Position numbers and translations under genes: made by a program. DNA of 64,000 bases from contig NZ_HE998567.1 of the NCBI RefSeq assembly GCF_000327285.1, positions 245,136 to 309,135 on the forward strand, in the 5' to 3' direction. Origin of the DNA: Holdemania massiliensis AP2. GTDB lineage: Bacteria > Bacillota_I > Bacilli_A > Erysipelotrichales > Erysipelotrichaceae. Positions within the stretch are counted from its first letter, which is position 1. Each line of letters opens with the position of its first letter. The notes under the pieces were generated by a model. That model was not told the origin of the DNA. It saw nothing but the letters and a program-made list of their open reading frames with translations, and did not search any database. This document shows positions 6,870 through 15,502 of the stretch, piece by piece.

Positions 6870-8507
6870 ATGACCAAGGGTAAGAAACAGTCTTTGATCG
6901 CTGGGGCGTTAACCAGCTCGGCCGGGATCTTTATATCCAAAGCTTTGGGACTTCTTTATGTTGTCCCTTTTACTGCGATTGCTGGAGAAGCCAATATGTC
7001 GTTTTACAGCGTTGCTTATACCTATTATGATATCCTGCTGAGTATTTGTTCAGCTGGCATTCCGTTTGCGGTAGCGGCAATGGTCGCAAAGTATTCCAAC
7101 AATGAAGATTATAAAACAGTCATTTTGGTACGCCGGCTGTCGATGGCTTTGATGCTTTTGAGCGGCTTTGTCATGGCGGTGCTGTTTATCATGGTATCGG
7201 GTCCATTGGCGTCCTCGGTGCTGGGAGCTAAGAAAACGCCGGAGGATGTTGCGATTCTGCGCAATGTTTTCATGATCCTTTCGCTTGCGGTTGTCTGCGT
7301 GCCGTTTCTCAGTTCGTTCCGCGGATTTTATCAGGGCTTGAAGGATTTGAAGTCCTATGCGTTTTCTCAGGTTCTGGAACAGCTGACCCGAGTTATTTCC
7401 TTGTTGGCGCTGGGTGCTTTTTTTGTTTACATTCTGGATATGAACAATATTTTTGCGGTTTATATGGCGGTCTTATCGACTTCGCTGGCCGCTATCGCCG
7501 CTATCGCTTATTATCTGATTTATGACCGTAAGCATTATCAGCCGATTAAGGATTTGGCCCGGCATCAGACAACTCGGCCGAAAGAGGTCGGTGAGCTGTT
7601 TCAGGAGCTGCTGCTGTTCGGTCTGCCGTATTTGATCACCGCTTTATTGGGCAACAGTATGAACATTGTGAATAACAACTTTTTCATCAATACTGCGACA
7701 TCGGCCGGAAGCAGCTATGAGGATGCCAAGCTGGCGTTAGGCATCATCCAGGTGCAGTGCAACAAGCTGACGTCCATTCCGCAGGTACTGGCACTGGGCT
7801 TCTCGACCGGAATTGTTCCGTATGTTACAATTTCTCTGGAAAACCGCAACTTTAAAGAACTGCGTCGGAATGTTCTGGATTGTCTGGATACGGTTTTGTA
7901 TATTGGTGCGCCGCTGTGCTTCTGTCTGTTCGCGCTGGCTTCGCCGATTTATTACATCATGTATGGCAAAGGGAATCTCAGCCTGGGCAGTGAAATGCTG
8001 GCATGGAGTTCCTTGCTGGCGTTAACCGGTACGCTTTCACCGATCTGCAGCTCACTGATGATGTCGCTGCGGTTTCGGCGTCAGAGTATTCTGTATCTGA
8101 TCATCGGTTTTGGCGTGAAGCTGGCAACCTTTTTCCCTTTGGTTAAATATACAGGATTCAGCGGGGCGATTACTTCCAGTGTGGCAACATCGCTGGTCAT
8201 TATCTTTCTGAATCTGAATTTGATCAAGCAGAAATATAAAGTACAGTATGCCCGGGTCTGGCGGCGGTTAGGTGTGATTGTAATCGGTTTGATTGCGATG
8301 AACGGCTGCTTTGTTTTGCTGCGCTGGGCAGGACTGACTGTAGTCAACGCTTCGCGGCTGATCGGTGTTCTGCAGTTGGCGGCCTATGGTATTTTGGGTA
8401 TGATAACCTACTTTATCACGACCGCGTTTTTCCGGCTTCCGCAGCATTTATTCCACATGAGTCTGCCGGCGATGGTTCGTCGCATGACGCGAAAGGTGAT
8501 CCGATGA
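6870..8507 (+). CDS. murJ: MOP-superfamily flippase, MurJ/YtgP type
   Basis: A 545-residue integral membrane protein with about 14 hydrophobic segments. It shows the MATE/MOP N-terminal pattern (GALTSSAGIFISKALGLLYV, then FYSVAYTYYDILLSICSAGIP). It belongs to the polysaccharide flippase group that includes SpoVB and YtgP/MurJ, which moves lipid II across the membrane for peptidoglycan synthesis. The partner gene, an RsuA-type pseudouridine synthase, is also the neighbour of ytgP in Bacillus, so MurJ is favoured over SpoVB. No strong ribosome site precedes ATG 6870, so it is likely coupled to the lipoprotein gene. Confidence 0.75.
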   Translation: MTKGKKQSLIAGALTSSAGIFISKALGLLYVVPFTAIAGEANMSFYSVAYTYYDILLSICSAGIPFAVAAMVAKYSNNEDYKTVILVRRLSMALMLLSGFVMAVLFIMVSGPLASSVLGAKKTPEDVAILRNVFMILSLAVVCVPFLSSFRGFYQGLKDLKSYAFSQVLEQLTRVISLLALGAFFVYILDMNNIFAVYMAVLSTSLAAIAAIAYYLIYDRKHYQPIKDLARHQTTRPKEVGELFQELLLFGLPYLITALLGNSMNIVNNNFFINTATSAGSSYEDAKLALGIIQVQCNKLTSIPQVLALGFSTGIVPYVTISLENRNFKELRRNVLDCLDTVLYIGAPLCFCLFALASPIYYIMYGKGNLSLGSEMLAWSSLLALTGTLSPICSSLMMSLRFRRQSILYLIIGFGVKLATFFPLVKYTGFSGAITSSVATSLVIIFLNLNLIKQKYKVQYARVWRRLGVIVIGLIAMNGCFVLLRWAGLTVVNASRLIGVLQLAAYGILGMITYFITTAFFRLPQHLFHMSLPAMVRRMTRKVIR

Positions 8508-9208
8508 TGCGGCTGGATAAATTTCTGGCGCACGCCGGATTGGGGACACGGAAGGAAGTCAAAGAGCTGGTTCGCAAAGGCCGGGTGGAGATCAACGGAC
8601 AGCGTGTTAAAAAGGATGATCTGAAGATTGATGAACAAACGGATCAGGTGTGTGTGAACGGCGAAATCATTGCTTATGAATCTGTGGTTTATATTATGTT
8701 GAACAAGCCTCAGGGAGTGGTCAGTGCGACTGAGGACAGCCGCTATTCTACAGTACTGGATTGTCTGGAAAGCAGCCGCAATGATTTGTTCCCGGTGGGT
8801 AGGCTGGATATTGATACTGAAGGTCTGCTTTTGATCACTAATGACGGAGCCTTGGCTCACGATCTGCTTTCACCGAAAAAGCATGTCGATAAAACGTATG
8901 AAGTCCATTTGGAAAAAGCTTGGGATCCTCAGTATGAGCCAGCGATTCACGAGGGAATTCAAATTAGCGATGAAGAAATCTGCCAGCCGGCAGTGCTGAA
9001 ACAAATTGACGATCAGGTGATTCTGCTGACGATTCAGGAAGGAAAATTTCATCAGGTCAAGCGGATGATGCATGCCTGTGATAATGAAGTCACTTACTTA
9101 AAGCGTTTGACAATGGGGCCGCTGACTTTGGATGAAGCGTTGGAGCCAGGCCAGTGGCGAGCCTGTACCGAAGAGGAAATCACGGCTTTAAAAAAACATA
9201 AAAAATAG
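8504..9208 (+). CDS. rsuA: Pseudouridine synthase, RsuA family
   Basis: A 234-residue protein with an N-terminal S4 RNA-binding domain (RLDKFLAHAGLGTRKEVKEL) and the RsuA/RluB catalytic motif GRLDIDTEGLLL, with catalytic Asp102. RsuA makes pseudouridine 516 in 16S rRNA; the related RluB acts on 23S rRNA, and the two cannot be told apart firmly here. It overlaps the flippase gene by 4 bp (ATGA). A second in-frame ATG at 8507 is also possible. A terminator follows. Confidence 0.88.
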   Translation: MMRLDKFLAHAGLGTRKEVKELVRKGRVEINGQRVKKDDLKIDEQTDQVCVNGEIIAYESVVYIMLNKPQGVVSATEDSRYSTVLDCLESSRNDLFPVGRLDIDTEGLLLITNDGALAHDLLSPKKHVDKTYEVHLEKAWDPQYEPAIHEGIQISDEEICQPAVLKQIDDQVILLTIQEGKFHQVKRMMHACDNEVTYLKRLTMGPLTLDEALEPGQWRACTEEEITALKKHKK

Positions 9209-9216
9209 ATTCAGGA

Positions 9217-9249
9217 AGGGATTGGCGAATTCGCTAATCCTTTATTTTT
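9217..9249 (+). terminator. Terminator after rsuA
   Basis: GGATTGGCG (9219-9227) pairs with CGCTAATCC (9232-9240) and is followed by TTTATTTTTA. One G-U pair is present. Confidence 0.8.
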
Positions 9250-9380
9250 AGCTGTTTTCCTGTTGCCCTGTGGGAATGCAGAATTTTGAACAGTTAACTT
9301 ATGAATAAATAAAGTTTGCTTTAAATCTTACAAATTCATGAAACCTGTCTTTTATACCGTTTTCTTTTGAAGACTTTCGA

Positions 9381-9386
9381 TATAAT
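9381..9386 (+). promoter_or_regulatory. Probable -10 box of the WG-repeat lipoprotein gene
   Basis: TATAAT in the context GATATAATGAAA, a context seen again before the genes at 31662 and 49519. No good -35 is visible 16-18 nt upstream. The 175 bp before it (from 9250) hold nothing else I recognise. Confidence 0.4.
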
Positions 9387-9425
9387 GAAAGAAAGAAGCG
9401 TAAGCAGGGAAAGAAGGGAAAAAGA

Positions 9426-10655
9426 ATGCGACGTTTTCCAATCCTAATTTTAATCTTATTTTTAATCAGCGGCTGCGGAAAGAACGATGAACCCAAGATG
9501 ACGGCCACTCCCAATCCGACGCCGATCTCAACGCAGATTAAACCGACGCCAACTCCCAAGCCGACATCGACGCCAGTCATTGAAGGGGAGATTGAAGTGG
9601 TTTTAGAATGTGTCTGGACAGGTCGGATGATTGAGGGTGACAATCAATATCTTGTCACTGTTGGCGATAAACGAATGAAGTCAGGGAACTTTGTAAAACT
9701 AAAAGATTGTGTCGGGAGTGAATATGCCAGCTTAAAAGTAAATTATCATTCTGCCTATCGCGATGAATGGGATACATGGATCATTGAAGACTATGAGATG
9801 GAGATCCTGGATAATACAGTGCCGGGATTGCCTTCGGTATGGGAGACTGACTTCGATCATGTTTATCCATTAGTTAATCGTTTCCCAGAACACGCTGCCG
9901 AGTTGGAACTGGTCGAAGGAATGGTTGTGCTGGAAAAGAACGGACGCTATGGTGTAGCCGGACGGAATCAGGAAGTTGTGGTGGAAATTCTGGGGAGTGC
10001 TTATCCAATTTTGGATTCCTTGGAGCTGCATTGCGATGCACGTGCCTATGACTTCAAGTATGTTTCAGGGACACCCTACTTTTTGTGTTCTGGTGAACAT
10101 GGTCTTAGTGCTAAAGCCTTTTATGCTGATATGGATACACAGAAGATCTATACGGTCTTTTCTGGCGATGATGGTCCTGGCTCATTTTATTCCCTAGACG
10201 GCTCACGCATGAAGGGCGAGCTGGGGTTATATCATGCGATCAGCGGATATTCTAAAAGCCAGGAAGGGATCCCCGAATATGAATGGCTGAATCGTGTGGG
10301 AGTTTTTAATCGTCAGGGAGAGCTTGTGACAGACGCTATTTATGAAGATGGTCTAGCGGTCACTGGCGATCTGATACCGGTCGCTCGGGATGGACTATGG
10401 GGCTATGTCAACGCGGCTGGAGAAGAGATTATTCCTTGTCAATACCGGGCGTTGCTGTTAGTAGATCCGGATCATGATCGCTGGACGGCTTATCCGCCAG
10501 ATCATGGCCGCATTGTCGCCCAGGATCAGGCTGGCTACTATGGTGTATTGGGGATGGATGGAACGATCTTAGTCCCTTTTGAATATAATTATGCCGCACC
10601 GTTTTATGATGGTCAGATTTTATTAGAAAAGGATGGCGTTCGAAGTTTTGTTTAA
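9426..10655 (+). CDS. Lipoprotein with WG repeats
   Basis: A 409-residue secreted lipoprotein. The signal peptide ends in the lipobox LISGC (Cys17) and is followed by a Pro/Thr-rich spacer (about residues 28-52). The mid region has two beta-rich segments. The C-terminal third has WG-like repeats (GLWGYVNAAGEEIIPCQYR and GYYGVLGMDGTILVPFEY). WG repeats usually form beta-propeller-like or solenoid ligand-binding surfaces; the ligand is unknown. It stands alone between a promoter and a terminator. Confidence 0.8.
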   Translation: MRRFPILILILFLISGCGKNDEPKMTATPNPTPISTQIKPTPTPKPTSTPVIEGEIEVVLECVWTGRMIEGDNQYLVTVGDKRMKSGNFVKLKDCVGSEYASLKVNYHSAYRDEWDTWIIEDYEMEILDNTVPGLPSVWETDFDHVYPLVNRFPEHAAELELVEGMVVLEKNGRYGVAGRNQEVVVEILGSAYPILDSLELHCDARAYDFKYVSGTPYFLCSGEHGLSAKAFYADMDTQKIYTVFSGDDGPGSFYSLDGSRMKGELGLYHAISGYSKSQEGIPEYEWLNRVGVFNRQGELVTDAIYEDGLAVTGDLIPVARDGLWGYVNAAGEEIIPCQYRALLLVDPDHDRWTAYPPDHGRIVAQDQAGYYGVLGMDGTILVPFEYNYAAPFYDGQILLEKDGVRSFV

Positions 10656-10686
10656 GGCGCTGTGTTGATTGGAATATTATAAAATG

Positions 10687-10713
10687 AAGCTCTTTGCCAG
10701 AGCTTTGTTTTTA
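10687..10713 (+). terminator. Terminator of the WG-repeat lipoprotein gene
   Basis: AAGCTCT (10687-10693) pairs with AGAGCTT (10699-10705), then TGTTTTTAT. Confidence 0.75.
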
Positions 10714-10776
10714 TAGATCAGTTTTTGTTTTTATTTTCCGTCAAGAAAAAAACTGTTCTATATGGTTTCTGTCACT

Positions 10777-11109
10777 TTAAAATGGGAAGCCACCCGAGAG
10801 AACCAGAACTATAAGCAGAATCGCACTCACAGCGATAAAACCTAATGAAATCCCGGCTTTCTGTTTGTAGGATGTCATCATTTGGCACTGCGCTGAAGTC
10901 ATTGTGATCGGGTATTTGCGACGGCCAATCAGATAAAGAAGCAAGCCTCCTGAGCCATTGTTCCCACTTAATGAAAACAGACCCCAGAACTTCGGATGCT
11001 TTAAATTGCGGCAGCTGGCATCCAGTTCAGTGAGCTGATAAATCTGAAACGCCAAGGAAGCCGCCCCTAATAAAACGGCAAAAACAAGAATAATCAATAA
11101 AGCAGTCAT
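10777..11109 (-). CDS. Small two-segment membrane protein of unknown function
   Basis: A 110-residue protein with hydrophobic segments at about residues 4-24 and 88-107 and a polar middle containing a GSGG(L)LLYLIGRRKYP stretch. The start follows AGGAGG, which overlaps the stop of the XRE regulator upstream, so the two are cotranscribed and probably act together. Small membrane proteins paired with XRE regulators often sense or relay cell-envelope signals, but that is only context here. Confidence 0.65.
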   Translation of the reverse strand: MTALLIILVFAVLLGAASLAFQIYQLTELDASCRNLKHPKFWGLFSLSGNNGSGGLLLYLIGRRKYPITMTSAQCQMMTSYKQKAGISLGFIAVSAILLIVLVLSGGFPF

Positions 11110-11120
11110 CTTTTTTCCTC

Positions 11121-11528
11121 CTAAAATTTCTTGATGATCTGATAAAACAGAACGCCGGTACTCAGAATTCCAATCACAGCGCTGATGCCGATCAACAGGC
11201 GGTTATTGGAAATCAGACCGTTGAAGGTCACCAGAATGATCATGAGTGCGACATTGACAATGACGGCCGCGATCAGCCGGCGATTGCTGCTGACGACATC
11301 GGTGCTTTCTTCAAGGTGTTCAATCATCTTTTTATCTCCTTTCAACAGCTCGTCCAGCGATATTGCATAGAGATCGCTGAGTTTGATTACGCTGAGGATA
11401 TCCGGATAGAATTTTCCCGTTTCCCAATTGGAGATCGTCTGCCGCGATACCTGAATCGCTTCTGCGACTTCTTCCTGAGTCAATCCGGCATGGGATCGCG
11501 CTTCCTTAAGTTTGGTATTCAGTTCCAT
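11121..11528 (-). CDS. XRE-family transcriptional regulator with membrane segments
   Basis: A 135-residue protein. Residues 1-60 form a Cro/C1-type helix-turn-helix (LTQEEVAEAIQVSRQTISNWETG). After a charged linker the C-terminal half has two hydrophobic helices (RLIAAVIVNVALMIILVTF and LIGISAVIGILSTGVLFYQI), so the repressor is probably membrane-tethered. The start at 11528 is chosen because GGGAGAA lies 5-9 nt upstream; a start at 11555 would lie upstream of that site. It leads a two-gene unit with the small membrane protein. Confidence 0.85.
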   Translation of the reverse strand: MELNTKLKEARSHAGLTQEEVAEAIQVSRQTISNWETGKFYPDILSVIKLSDLYAISLDELLKGDKKMIEHLEESTDVVSSNRRLIAAVIVNVALMIILVTFNGLISNNRLLIGISAVIGILSTGVLFYQIIKKF

Positions 11529-11588
11529 GAGATGTTCTCCCTTCGGTTTAAGCATGCCATTTTGCGTTGAGGTTGTCTATCAAAAGTC

Positions 11589-11615
11589 TTTGACATCGGC
11601 TTAAATTTGGTCAAA
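11589..11615 (-). promoter_or_regulatory. Dyad upstream of the XRE gene, possible operator
   Basis: TTTGAC (11589-11594) and GTCAAA (11610-11615) form a 6-bp dyad with a 15-nt spacer, about 60 bp upstream of the XRE start. An autoregulatory operator is possible; no clear -10 box accompanies it. Confidence 0.3.
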
Positions 11616-11656
11616 AACAAGAGATTTTAGAAGAAAATTCATACCTTGATAATAAG

Positions 11657-11698
11657 AAAAAGCAAGATCATCAGAAAGACTTGATGAGCTTGCTTTTT
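11657..11698 (-). terminator. Terminator of ispH
   Basis: AAAAGCAAG (11657-11665) and CTTGCTTTT (11689-11697) pair, with further inner pairing (CATCA/TGATG). Read on the minus strand it ends in TTTTTCTTATTAT; it could also work in the other direction. Confidence 0.7.
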
Positions 11699-11806
11699 GA
11701 GAAGGATTAATAAAACCCATGAAAGCGGGAAAACTGTCAAATACCTGAATGATATGTCTTATTGTCAAGTAAAAAAATCACCAGGTTTAAATTGCGAATT
11801 TGCTTT

Positions 11807-12718
11807 CTATAACAGCTTATCCAATTCAATTTGCGGCATTTCCGGCGTGTTGCCGCGGGCAACTTCGTTCAGATAGCCGATAACCTGCTGAGTTAGATAG
11901 GTCGGTGTTGATGCCCCGCTGGTCACGGCAATCCGGCCGCGGTTTTGGTAATTTTCAGGTTTTAGCTGCTGGACGGTTTCGATCAGCAGAACTTCCGGGA
12001 TTCCGCTTTGGATCGCGATGTCTTTGAGCTTGTTGGAATTGTTGGATTGGGGATCACCGACGACAATCAACAGATCAATATCCTTCAATTTCTGGATCGC
12101 TTCCTGTCGAATCCGTGTGGCGTTGCAGATTTCTTTTTCAAATTGAGCATGCGGGTAGCGCAGCCGGATCTGTTCCATGAGACGGCCGATTTCCAGAATG
12201 CTCATTGTGGTTTGATTGGTGACCAGGATCTTTTCATTATCCAGGGATAAAGCAGCCAACGAGTCCAGATCATAGATGGGATGGACACGCGGACTGATCG
12301 CCAGCACCGCTTCAGCTTCGGGATGATGACGCTTGCCAATATACAGCACATCGGCTCCCTCACAGATTGCCTGCCGGACTAACCGCTGGGTTTCTTTGAC
12401 ATCCGTACAGGAAGCGTCAACACAGGTTAATCCTTTCTGCCAGGCTTTTTGAGCGACTTCCTCACTGATGCCGTGCGCAGTAAATATGACGATGCCTTCG
12501 TTGATTTCATCTAATAACTCTAACCGTGTTTTGCCGGCCTGTTCAATACAGCGAATATGATCGAGTTTCAGGGCGTCAACAACATACCGGTTATGTACGA
12601 TCATACCGAGCATTGTAATCGGGACGCCGGGATTTTCGCGGGCTGTTTTGCGCGCTAGGGCAATGGCCTGGGTAACCCCTTTGCAGTAACCGCGGGGAAT
12701 GACGGGGATGATTTCCAT
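11807..12718 (-). CDS. ispH: 4-hydroxy-3-methylbut-2-enyl diphosphate reductase
   Basis: A 303-residue IspH/LytB, the last enzyme of the MEP pathway. It reduces HMBPP to IPP and DMAPP with a [4Fe-4S] cluster. The three ligand cysteines are Cys12 (PRGYCKGV), Cys104 (DASCTD) and Cys198 (EICNAT); the substrate histidines in VHN and AHG are kept. The start ATG at 12718 has AAAGGAG 9 nt upstream. With ispG at 18.6 kb it shows that isoprenoids are made by the MEP route. It is divergent from cshB, as part of an ispH-cshB-nfo neighbourhood shared with Bacillus. Confidence 0.95.
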   Translation of the reverse strand: MEIIPVIPRGYCKGVTQAIALARKTARENPGVPITMLGMIVHNRYVVDALKLDHIRCIEQAGKTRLELLDEINEGIVIFTAHGISEEVAQKAWQKGLTCVDASCTDVKETQRLVRQAICEGADVLYIGKRHHPEAEAVLAISPRVHPIYDLDSLAALSLDNEKILVTNQTTMSILEIGRLMEQIRLRYPHAQFEKEICNATRIRQEAIQKLKDIDLLIVVGDPQSNNSNKLKDIAIQSGIPEVLLIETVQQLKPENYQNRGRIAVTSGASTPTYLTQQVIGYLNEVARGNTPEMPQIELDKLL

Positions 12719-12745
12719 AAATGAAACACTCCTTTTTCTTCAATC

Positions 12746-12775
12746 ATTATAGCCTGAACGTTAATTTGGGTGCAA
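12746..12775 (-). promoter_or_regulatory. Promoter of ispH
   Basis: On the minus strand, TTGCAC (12770-12775) and TATAAT (12746-12751) are 18 nt apart, about 28 nt upstream of the start codon. Confidence 0.6.
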
Positions 12776-12913
12776 GTGAAATAAAATCCAGGAAAATGGA
12801 ATATATAAACGCTGATTCAGGTCAGTCTTTCGTCGTGAATAGAAAAAAGCATCTCAAAGCCGATAAAAAACTAAGAAAAAGGGGCAAAAGATTGAGGAAA
12901 ATCAGCGTGACAA

Positions 12914-12942
12914 TTGCACAAATGGCTTAAAATCTGTATAAT
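12914..12942 (+). promoter_or_regulatory. Promoter of cshB-nfo
   Basis: TTGCAC (12914-12919), 17-nt spacer, TATAAT (12937-12942). The -35 is the same as in the divergent ispH promoter. The gap 12719-13022 otherwise holds only an A-rich stretch with no convincing gene. Confidence 0.65.
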
Positions 12943-13022
12943 TGATGGGCAAAGTGAGAAGTTTAACGATCGGAATAAAGTCGACAATAAACAAGTTTTC
13001 ACCCCTTTAAAGGAGGAAGAGT

Positions 13023-14393
13023 ATGACACAATTCAACGATTTTCATCTGCGGGAAAGTGCGCAGAAATTAATTGAGCTGGAAGGCTTCACTGAGCCGACA
13101 GCGATTCAGGCAGCGGTGATTCCCGCGGCGTTAAAAGGTCGGGATATCATTGGAATCTCAGAAACCGGCACCGGCAAAACCCACGCTTTTTTAATTCCGT
13201 TAATGGAAAAAATAAAACCGGAGCTGCCGCAGGTTCAGGCGGTGATCACCGCTCCAACCCGCGAGCTGGCGATGCAGATTTACAACCGCGCTAAGAAAAT
13301 GATGCAGGCGGATTCCCGACTGAGAGTGCGGTTAATTACCGGCGGGCTGGATCGGGAAAAGATGGCGGATTCGATTAAAACGCAGCCGCATCTGGTTATC
13401 GGAACCCCTGGCCGGATCAAAGATTTATTTATAGATCAGGAAGTGCTGCGGGTAGACACTGCTTCCATTCTGATCGTCGATGAAGCGGATATGACGCTGG
13501 AATTTGGCTTTCTGGAGGACATCGATGCGATTGCCTCCCGCATGGGCAGTCATTTACAGATGATGGCGTTCAGCGCAACGATTCCTCAAGGCTTAAAGCC
13601 TTTCCTAAAAAAATACATGCAGGCACCACAGACGATTAAAATTGACCAGGAAACGAAAATGGACCCTAAGATTGAGCATATTCTTGTTCCCTGCAAGCAC
13701 CGCAGTTACGCAGAAACGCTTCTGCAGATCTTGCCGGGATTCATGCCTTATGTCTGCCTGATCTTCGCCAATACCCGTGAAGAAGCGGCGGCTACGGCTA
13801 ACGCTCTTCGCGATGCGAATGTCCCGGTGATTGAAATCCATGGCGGACTGCAGCCACGTCAGCGTCGGCAGGCGATGAAGCAGCTGGAACATGCAGATCA
13901 CAGCTACATTGTGGCCACGGATATTGCGGCGCGAGGAATTGATATTGACGGGATTACGCATGTTGTTTCATTGGGCTTCCCGAATGAACTGGATTTCTAT
14001 ATTCACCGCGCTGGTCGAACAGGCCGGGCGGGCCGTGAAGGAACCTGCTTCGCACTCTATCAGGAACAGGATGAGCGGGCAATCCGGCTGTTGAAAGAAC
14101 GCGGCGTGCATTTTGAAGTGCGCTCCTTTAAAAATGGACAGTGGCAGGCGCAGCGGCAGACAGATCGCCGCAAAATGTCGCCGAGTCAGCAGCGTGAAAA
14201 GGAAATCGCGCGCTCACTGAACAGGAAGAAGGAAAAGGTCAAACCGGGATACAAGAAGAAAAAAGCTGAGCTGGTCAAGCAGATTCAGCGTAAGGAACGC
14301 CGGGCGATGATCCAGAGCGAGATCCGCGCGCAGCGTAAAGAACGCTATAAAGCCCAGCAGAGGCAGAAGCGTGAGGAGGGCAATGATGAATAA
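13023..14393 (+). CDS. cshB: DEAD-box ATP-dependent RNA helicase, CshB-like
   Basis: A 456-residue DEAD-box helicase. Visible motifs are the Q motif region (FTEPTAIQAAVIPA), motif I SETGTGKT, PTRELA, TPGR, DEAD (VDEADM), SAT, and motif VI HRAGRTGRAGREG. The last 75 residues are very basic, typical of an RNA-binding tail. It unwinds structured RNA, with roles in ribosome assembly or cold growth. The name CshB (YqfR) rests on the conserved order ispH-cshB-nfo. AAAGGAGG precedes ATG 13023. It overlaps nfo by 8 bp. Confidence 0.88.
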   Translation: MTQFNDFHLRESAQKLIELEGFTEPTAIQAAVIPAALKGRDIIGISETGTGKTHAFLIPLMEKIKPELPQVQAVITAPTRELAMQIYNRAKKMMQADSRLRVRLITGGLDREKMADSIKTQPHLVIGTPGRIKDLFIDQEVLRVDTASILIVDEADMTLEFGFLEDIDAIASRMGSHLQMMAFSATIPQGLKPFLKKYMQAPQTIKIDQETKMDPKIEHILVPCKHRSYAETLLQILPGFMPYVCLIFANTREEAAATANALRDANVPVIEIHGGLQPRQRRQAMKQLEHADHSYIVATDIAARGIDIDGITHVVSLGFPNELDFYIHRAGRTGRAGREGTCFALYQEQDERAIRLLKERGVHFEVRSFKNGQWQAQRQTDRRKMSPSQQREKEIARSLNRKKEKVKPGYKKKKAELVKQIQRKERRAMIQSEIRAQRKERYKAQQRQKREEGNDE

Positions 14394-15273
14394 GATCGGC
14401 TGTCATGTTTCGATGAAAGCACCGGAATATTTCGTCGGTGCCGTGAAAGAAGCGTTGTCCTATAACGCCAATGCCTTGATGATTTATACCGGGCCGCCGC
14501 AGAATACGCTGCGCAAACCGGTCGATCAGCTGCGGATTGAGGAAGCGCAGACTCTGTTAAAGGAACATGGAATTCCTTTAGAAAATGTGATTGTGCATGC
14601 CCCGTATATTATCAACTTAGGCAATGTCCAAAACCCGGATACGTTTGAGCTGGGAGTACGGTTTCTAAAGCAGGAGTTGGCACGCACTGCCGCGATGGGT
14701 GCGCGTTATTTAGTGCTGCACCCAGGCTCCAGCGTCAAAGCGAGCGCAGAAGATGGGCTTGCTAAGATCATAGAAGGATTGAATCAGGCTTTGGATCAGG
14801 ATGAGCATAATGTATTCATTTGCTTGGAAACGATGGCCGGCAAGGGCAGTGAGCTAGGCTGGAATTTTGAACAGCTGCGGCAGCTGCGCGAAGGGGTTGT
14901 CAAGAAGGAACGGATTGCATTCTGTTTGGATACCTGTCATATTCATGACGCAGGATACCCAGTGGCCGAACTGGATACTGTACTGAAACAATGGGATGAA
15001 GTCATCGGACTGTCGCTGCTGAAGGTAATTCATCTCAATGATTCCAAAAATACCCGCGGTGCCCGTAAGGATCGCCACGCGAATCTGGGACAGGGTGAAA
15101 TTGGTTTTGACGCATTGCATCAGGTGTTTGCGGATCCGCGATTGGACGGCGTTGTCAAAATTTTGGAAACTCCGTATGTCGATGATCATGCACCTTATGG
15201 TCTCGAAATTGAAATGCTGCGGGACGGTGTGTTTGATCCGCACAAGTTAGATTGTTTGAAAGCTGAAAAATAG
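14386..15273 (+). CDS. nfo: Endonuclease IV (AP endonuclease)
   Basis: A 295-residue TIM-barrel AP endonuclease that cuts abasic sites with three zinc ions. Family signatures are GCHVSMKAPEYF near the N-terminus, VHAPYIINLGN, ETMAGKG, CLDTCHIHDAGY, HLNDSKNTRGARKDRHANLG and a C-terminal ETPYVDD. These carry the zinc-ligand His, Asp and Glu residues. The start is the ATG at 14386, 6 nt after GAGGAGG; the ATG at 14383 is an alternative. It is cotranscribed with cshB. Confidence 0.94.
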   Translation: MNKIGCHVSMKAPEYFVGAVKEALSYNANALMIYTGPPQNTLRKPVDQLRIEEAQTLLKEHGIPLENVIVHAPYIINLGNVQNPDTFELGVRFLKQELARTAAMGARYLVLHPGSSVKASAEDGLAKIIEGLNQALDQDEHNVFICLETMAGKGSELGWNFEQLRQLREGVVKKERIAFCLDTCHIHDAGYPVAELDTVLKQWDEVIGLSLLKVIHLNDSKNTRGARKDRHANLGQGEIGFDALHQVFADPRLDGVVKILETPYVDDHAPYGLEIEMLRDGVFDPHKLDCLKAEK

Positions 15274-15349
15274 TGCGGAAACGTCACGGTTTTCTCAGCA
15301 AGAAATTGCACAGAACTGATGATTTCATGGCAATAGAAAGCTTAACGAT

Positions 15350-15378
15350 GGCGTGTTTTTCACAGAACACGCCTTTCT
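15350..15378 (+). terminator. Terminator after nfo
   Basis: GGCGTGTT (15350-15357) pairs with AACACGCC (15366-15373), loop of 8 nt, followed by TTTCTT. Confidence 0.65.
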
Positions 15379-15437
15379 TGCGCAGGAAGAACTCAATCAT
15401 ATGCAGATTTGAAAAGGTCTTGTTTTTTTCGTAATTT

Positions 15438-15454
15438 AATGATACTGTATCATT
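15438..15454 (+). promoter_or_regulatory. Perfect palindrome, likely operator
   Basis: AATGATACTGTATCATT has perfect 8-bp arms around a single T. It lies about 49 bp upstream of the transglutaminase-like lipoprotein start, where it would overlap promoter elements. The cognate regulator is unknown. Confidence 0.5.
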
Positions 15455-15502
15455 GTGAATAGTACAGAATGTTTTGGTTACGAATGAGTGGAGGGAAAAA
15501 CA

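Noticed and set aside
12721-12930. 69-codon reading frame in the ispH-cshB gap
   Set aside because: It starts within the ispH ribosome site region, has no ribosome site of its own, overlaps the ispH promoter and has an A-rich codon make-up with no family resemblance.
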